A stretch of DNA of 17,068 bases, taken from assembly GCA_964455975.1 (NCBI GenBank), contig CAYVYP010000032.1, positions 1 through 17,068 on the forward strand. The letters run 5' to 3'. Below the pieces are notes generated by a model, which was given only the letters and a program-made list of their open reading frames with translations, made no database searches and was not told the origin of the DNA. The stretch comes from JAETTH01 sp964455975 (GTDB taxonomy: Bacteria; Bacillota; Clostridia; TANB77; CAG-508). This document shows, one piece after another, positions 14,534-17,068 of the stretch. Both the position numbers and the translations under genes were made by a program. Numbering within the stretch: the stretch's first letter is position 1; the number at the start of each line of letters is the position of its first letter.

Positions 14534-14741
14534 GTAGAAAATGTGACGTTACCGTTTATAATATCAATATTAAAAAGATTCAGAAATATTTATAAATAAA
14601 GGAGGTACTATTTATTGGTAGAAAACTATAAAGATATAAGTAATAAATAAAAGATGAAGTTATTATTATAATATTTATATTTTTGCATATAATATTTATG
14701 TAGCATAATTAATACAAAAAGGTGAATTTTCTTAAAAAAGT

Positions 14742-14770
14742 TTGACATTTTTAAAATATTAGGATATACT
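14742..14770 (+). promoter_or_regulatory. Consensus promoter of a small RNA
   Basis: TTGACA at 14742-14747, exactly 17 bases, and TATACT at 14765-14770. No gene follows within reach before the terminator at 14817. Confidence 0.8.
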
Positions 14771-14776
14771 ATATTT

Positions 14777-14847
14777 AGCTTAAGCAAGAGAGTTATTCAT
14801 AAGATGACAATTGCTCGAGATATGTTGACCACATATCTCTTTTTTTT
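14777..14847 (+). ncRNA. Putative stand-alone small RNA of about 70 nt
   Basis: A consensus promoter and a strong terminator bracket about 70 bases. The predicted transcript can form AGCAA (14783-14787) with TTGCT (14811-14815), enclosing GTTAT/ATGAC around a 7-base loop, then the terminator hairpin. I do not recognise the family. Only a 16-codon ORF (14805 onward) overlaps it, and it runs through the terminator, so it is not convincing. Confidence 0.6.
14817..14847 (+). terminator. Terminator of the small RNA
   Basis: A perfect 9-bp stem GAGATATGT/ACATATCTC with a TGACC loop, followed directly by eight T. Confidence 0.92.
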
Positions 14848-14904
14848 GGCTTAAAAATAAAAGCGGTTGACCAGACCACACAATTTCCAATATTTTCCTA
14901 TTTT

Positions 14905-14932
14905 AATTATTTTATATTTATATAAAATAATT
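14905..14932. repeat. AT-only 12-bp inverted repeat upstream of the DUF3006 gene
   Basis: AATTATTTTATA and TATAAAATAATT are exact reverse complements around TTTA. It lies just upstream of the -35 box at 14944 and could be an operator, though such palindromes arise easily in AT-rich DNA. Confidence 0.5.
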
Positions 14933-14943
14933 TGAAAAATTTA

Positions 14944-14972
14944 TTGCCAAAAATAAAAAGATTAGATAGAAT
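14944..14972 (+). promoter_or_regulatory. Promoter of the DUF3006-MBL-CmpB operon
   Basis: TTGCCA at 14944-14949, a 17-base spacer and TAGAAT at 14967-14972. It lies 28 bases before the start codon, with AAAAGGAG as ribosome binding site. Confidence 0.65.
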
Positions 14973-14998
14973 ATAACCATAAATAAAAAGGAGTAACT

Positions 14999-15220
14999 AT
15001 GAAAGAAATATTTACAATAGATAGGTTTGAATGTAATATTGCAGTTTGTGAAAATAATAAAACAGGTGAAATTATAAATATAGAAATAGAAAAGCTTCCT
15101 AAAAATATTAAAGAAGGTAGTATAGTAAAATTAAAAAAAGATAGATTTATTTTAGATATTAAAAATGAAGAAAAAATATCTAAAAGAATAAAGGAAAAAA
15201 TGGATAATTTATGGAATTAA
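14999..15220 (+). CDS. DUF3006 domain protein
   Basis: A 73-residue protein fitting the DUF3006 family, short beta-rich proteins usually encoded beside ComEC-like metallo-beta-lactamase genes. The pattern is IDRFECNIAVCEN...IEIEKLPKNIKEGSIVKL...FILDIKNEEKISKRIKEKMDNLW, matching the family's DRFEGDYAV-LP-GAKEGDVL and the terminal R-x-I-x-x-L/M-x-x-L-W. Function is unknown. It lies 18 bases before the MBL gene and is clearly in its operon. Confidence 0.87.
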   Translation: MKEIFTIDRFECNIAVCENNKTGEIINIEIEKLPKNIKEGSIVKLKKDRFILDIKNEEKISKRIKEKMDNLWN

Positions 15221-15238
15221 ATTAAGCTAGGGGTATAT

Positions 15239-16177
15239 ATGGGGAGAAGAAAGAAAAAGTCTATTCAGTCTAAAATACTAATAAGTGTAATATCAGCTAT
15301 TTTAATTGTATTTGCTATATTAGGAATTGGAAGAGATAAAAGTGTTCAAACATTAAATGTTGAGGAAAATTCTAATTCTAAATATTTAGAAATATATAAT
15401 AATGCAAAACAGAAAAATAATTTGCAGGTTCATTTCCTAAATGTAGGACAAGCAGATAGTATACTAGTTGAAAATAATGGACAGGTAATGCTAATTGATG
15501 CTGGTAACAATGAAGATGGAGATGGTATAGTAAATTATATTAAAGAATTAGGAATTACTAAAATAGATATTTTAATTGGTACACATCCACATGAAGACCA
15601 CATAGGTGGGTTAGATGATGTTATAAAATCATTTGAAATAGGTAAAATTTATATGCCCAAAATGCAAACAAATACTAAAACGTTTGAAGATGTGCTAGAT
15701 GTAATATCTAGTAAAAATTTAAAAATAATAGCACCATCAAAAGGAGATACATTTACATTAGGTAATGCTAATTGTAAAGTAATGACAGATTCAATAGAAG
15801 ATAGTAGTAACTTAAATTTATCATCAATAGTAGTGGAGCTAAATTATAAAAATGAAAAATATCTATTTATGGGAGATGCCGAAACTAAAAATGAAAATTC
15901 TACTATATGGGAAAAAGTAGATGTTTTAAAGGTTGGGCATCATGGTTCATCAACAAGTAGTGGTAATAAATTTTTAGAACAGATAAAGTCTGAAATAGCT
16001 ATTATTTCAGTAGGAAAAGGAAATACATATAATCTTCCTAATGAAAACACCTTGACAAGAATTAGTAAAGTATGTAAAAATATATATCGAACAGACATAG
16101 ATGGAACTATTATAATTACTACAGATGGACAAAATAATGTAGTAAATAAAGTTAATAAAATGGTTGGAACAAATTAA
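15239..16177 (+). CDS. Secreted or anchored MBL-fold hydrolase, ComEC C-terminal-like
   Basis: A 312-residue metallo-beta-lactamase-fold protein related to the C-terminal domain of the DNA-uptake channel ComEC/Rec2, but without the channel. A basic start (GRRKKK) and a hydrophobic stretch at about 11-30 give a signal anchor, so the enzyme is outside the membrane. The fold begins at LQVHFLNVGQADSILV (62-77). The metal site is HPHEDHIGG (His116, His118, Asp120, His121), followed by LFMGDAE and VGHHGSSTS. Stand-alone ComEC-like MBL proteins are thought to be nucleases or phosphodiesterases; the activity here is inferred. CTAGGGG serves as ribosome binding site. It lies between the DUF3006 gene and the CmpB-family gene. 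Confidence 0.9.
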   Translation: MGRRKKKSIQSKILISVISAILIVFAILGIGRDKSVQTLNVEENSNSKYLEIYNNAKQKNNLQVHFLNVGQADSILVENNGQVMLIDAGNNEDGDGIVNYIKELGITKIDILIGTHPHEDHIGGLDDVIKSFEIGKIYMPKMQTNTKTFEDVLDVISSKNLKIIAPSKGDTFTLGNANCKVMTDSIEDSSNLNLSSIVVELNYKNEKYLFMGDAETKNENSTIWEKVDVLKVGHHGSSTSSGNKFLEQIKSEIAIISVGKGNTYNLPNENTLTRISKVCKNIYRTDIDGTIIITTDGQNNVVNKVNKMVGTN

Positions 16178-16190
16178 AAAGGAGAATTTT

Positions 16191-16955
16191 ATGGATTACA
16201 CAATTAAAACATACATAGTACTATTCTTTATATATGCAATAGCAGGTTGGATAATGGAAACAGTTTGCAAATCTGTACAAGCTAAAAAGTTTGTAAATAG
16301 AGGATTTCTAATTGGACCATATTGCCCAATATATGGGTATGGAGCAGTATTAATTACATTTTTATTAAAAGGTTATATAAAAGATCCAATAGTATTATTT
16401 TTTATGGCAATAATAATATGCGGAACATTAGAATATTTAACAAGCTATATTATGGAAAAAGTATTTAATGCAAGATGGTGGGATTATAGTAAAAGAAAAT
16501 ATAATATAAACGGAAGAGTTTGTTTAGAAACTATAATACCATTTGGAATATTAGGGTTAGGAATAATGTATGTAACAAATCCTTTTATAGTAAGTATAAT
16601 TAGTAACATACAACAGTTAATAATAAATATAATAATAGGAGTAATAAGTGCAATATTTGTAATAGATAATATAGTTTCATTTGTAGTAATATTTAACATT
16701 AAAGGATTAGCAAATAAAGCTTACGACGGAGTAAAAGATAATACAGAAGAAATATCAGCAAAAGTAAAAGAAATGATAGGCGGAAAATCATTCTTACATA
16801 GAAGAGTTCTAAATGCATTCCCAAATGTAGAGCATAAATTAAAAAACAAAATTAGAAAAGAAAAAGAAAAAATAAAGCAAGAAGCAGAAAAAATAAAACA
16901 AGATATAAAAGAAAATATGGAAAATGTAAAAGAAGAAATTGAAAAGAAAAAATAA
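16191..16955 (+). CDS. CmpB/DUF1113-family membrane protein with C-terminal coiled coil
   Basis: A 254-residue integral membrane protein of the family annotated 'putative ABC transporter permease CmpB' (PF06541); a transport role is unproven. Diagnostic patterns are AIAGWIMETVCKSV, KKFVNRGFLIGPYCPIYGYG, TLEYLTSYIMEKVFNARWWDY and the NINGRVCLE segment. About five to six hydrophobic helices precede residue 190. The last 50 residues are highly charged Lys/Glu heptads (KEKEKIKQEAEKIKQDI...), probably a cytoplasmic coiled coil. The start at 16191 is chosen because AAGGAG (16179-16184) lies 6 bases upstream; the ATG at 16164 would overlap the previous gene and include that ribosome binding site. 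Confidence 0.9.
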   Translation: MDYTIKTYIVLFFIYAIAGWIMETVCKSVQAKKFVNRGFLIGPYCPIYGYGAVLITFLLKGYIKDPIVLFFMAIIICGTLEYLTSYIMEKVFNARWWDYSKRKYNINGRVCLETIIPFGILGLGIMYVTNPFIVSIISNIQQLIINIIIGVISAIFVIDNIVSFVVIFNIKGLANKAYDGVKDNTEEISAKVKEMIGGKSFLHRRVLNAFPNVEHKLKNKIRKEKEKIKQEAEKIKQDIKENMENVKEEIEKKK

Positions 16956-16967
16956 TAGTAAAAAAAT

Positions 16968-16997
16968 AGCCCAACGACGAAGTTGGGCTGTTTTTTT
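16968..16997 (+). terminator. Terminator of the DUF3006-MBL-CmpB operon
   Basis: A perfect 8-bp stem AGCCCAAC/GTTGGGCT with loop GACGAA, followed by G and seven T. Confidence 0.93.
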
Positions 16998-17008
16998 ATT
17001 GTGTAACG

Positions 17009-17030
17009 AAAAACCCACGTTTTACGTGGG
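17009..17030 (-). terminator. Minus-strand terminator for a gene beyond the right edge
   Basis: On the minus strand CCCACGT-AAA-ACGTGGG is a perfect 7-bp stem followed by five T. A convergent gene probably ends to the right of the window. A 10-bp palindrome GTTCTAGAAC (17031-17040) adjoins it. Confidence 0.7.
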
Positions 17031-17068
17031 GTTCTAGAACCTTTTAGGTATGAGCAAAAAAACTCCTA

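Larger units (their letters stand above)
14082..14998. other. Noncoding region of about 900 bases
   Basis: No convincing protein gene. It holds, in order, a perfect hairpin (14110), a GC-rich imperfect hairpin (14204), a very short ORF with a ribosome binding site (14293-14349, 18 codons), a 28-bp inverted repeat (14421-14533), a GGAGG followed by an 11-codon TTG-start ORF (14601-14650), a small-RNA-like transcription unit (14742-14847) and an AT-only inverted repeat (14905). The two short ORFs with good ribosome binding sites may be remnants of decayed genes. Confidence 0.7.

Noticed and set aside
14805..14855. 16-codon ORF MTIARDMLTTYLFFLA
   Set aside because: It runs through the terminator hairpin and T-run, and has no good ribosome binding site.
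1..17068. CRISPR array, insertion sequence transposase, prophage or plasmid origin
   Set aside because: No regularly spaced repeats, transposase, integrase, phage structural or replication initiator genes were seen on either strand; RusA alone is not enough.

Overview
The window comes from a very AT-rich, spore-forming Gram-positive bacterium, most likely an uncultured gut member of the Clostridia. The reasons are the codon use (AGA for Arg, A/T in third positions), strong AAGGAGG-type ribosome binding sites, TTGACA/TATAAT promoters often with an extended TG at -10, and spore genes (spore photoproduct lyase, a CwlJ/SleB-type hydrolase, a GerQ-like coat protein). I cannot name a species.

Layout. 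1-2750: the 3' end of tgt, a membrane-anchored WG-repeat protein and a TIGR04086-type membrane protein. 2782-3675: tRNA-Leu(UAG) and a monocistronic acidic orphan protein. 3861-6888: a P-loop kinase-like protein, an RlmCD/RumA-type 23S rRNA uridine methyltransferase and a RsmB/NSUN-type m5C methyltransferase. 6972-8368: a two-gene operon, dinD plus a RusA-type resolvase, with a LexA-like operator at the start of transcription. 8420-9505: a long PRPP synthetase-like protein, convergent with splB on the minus strand (9514-10522). 10660-11461: a cwlJ-gerQ pair, as in Bacillus. 11541-14081: a short-chain dehydrogenase, a DUF4116-repeat protein and an iron-dependent alcohol dehydrogenase (FucO type). 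14082-14998: about 900 bases with no convincing gene, holding GC-rich hairpins, a 28-bp perfect inverted repeat and an apparent stand-alone small RNA. 14999-16997: a DUF3006 protein, a ComEC-like MBL-fold hydrolase and a CmpB-family membrane protein.

The most striking observation is that three unrelated genes (TIGR04086 protein, splB, cwlJ) are each broken by one extra C, always in the same heptamer, TCN-C-GGN (TCA C GGA, TCT C GGT, TCC C GGG). Skipping the C, a +1 shift after a Ser codon at an in-frame CGG, restores the conserved remainder of each protein and reads Ser-Gly across the joint. By hand count, CGG occurs as an in-frame codon only once elsewhere in the window (3363-3365, after GTT, in the orphan gene). 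Ordinary TCN-GGN Ser-Gly pairs elsewhere are unaffected. This looks like recurrent +1 recoding at UCN-CGG, perhaps caused by an undecodable or very slowly decoded CGG codon or by a special tRNA. Systematic sequencing error must be excluded with raw reads.
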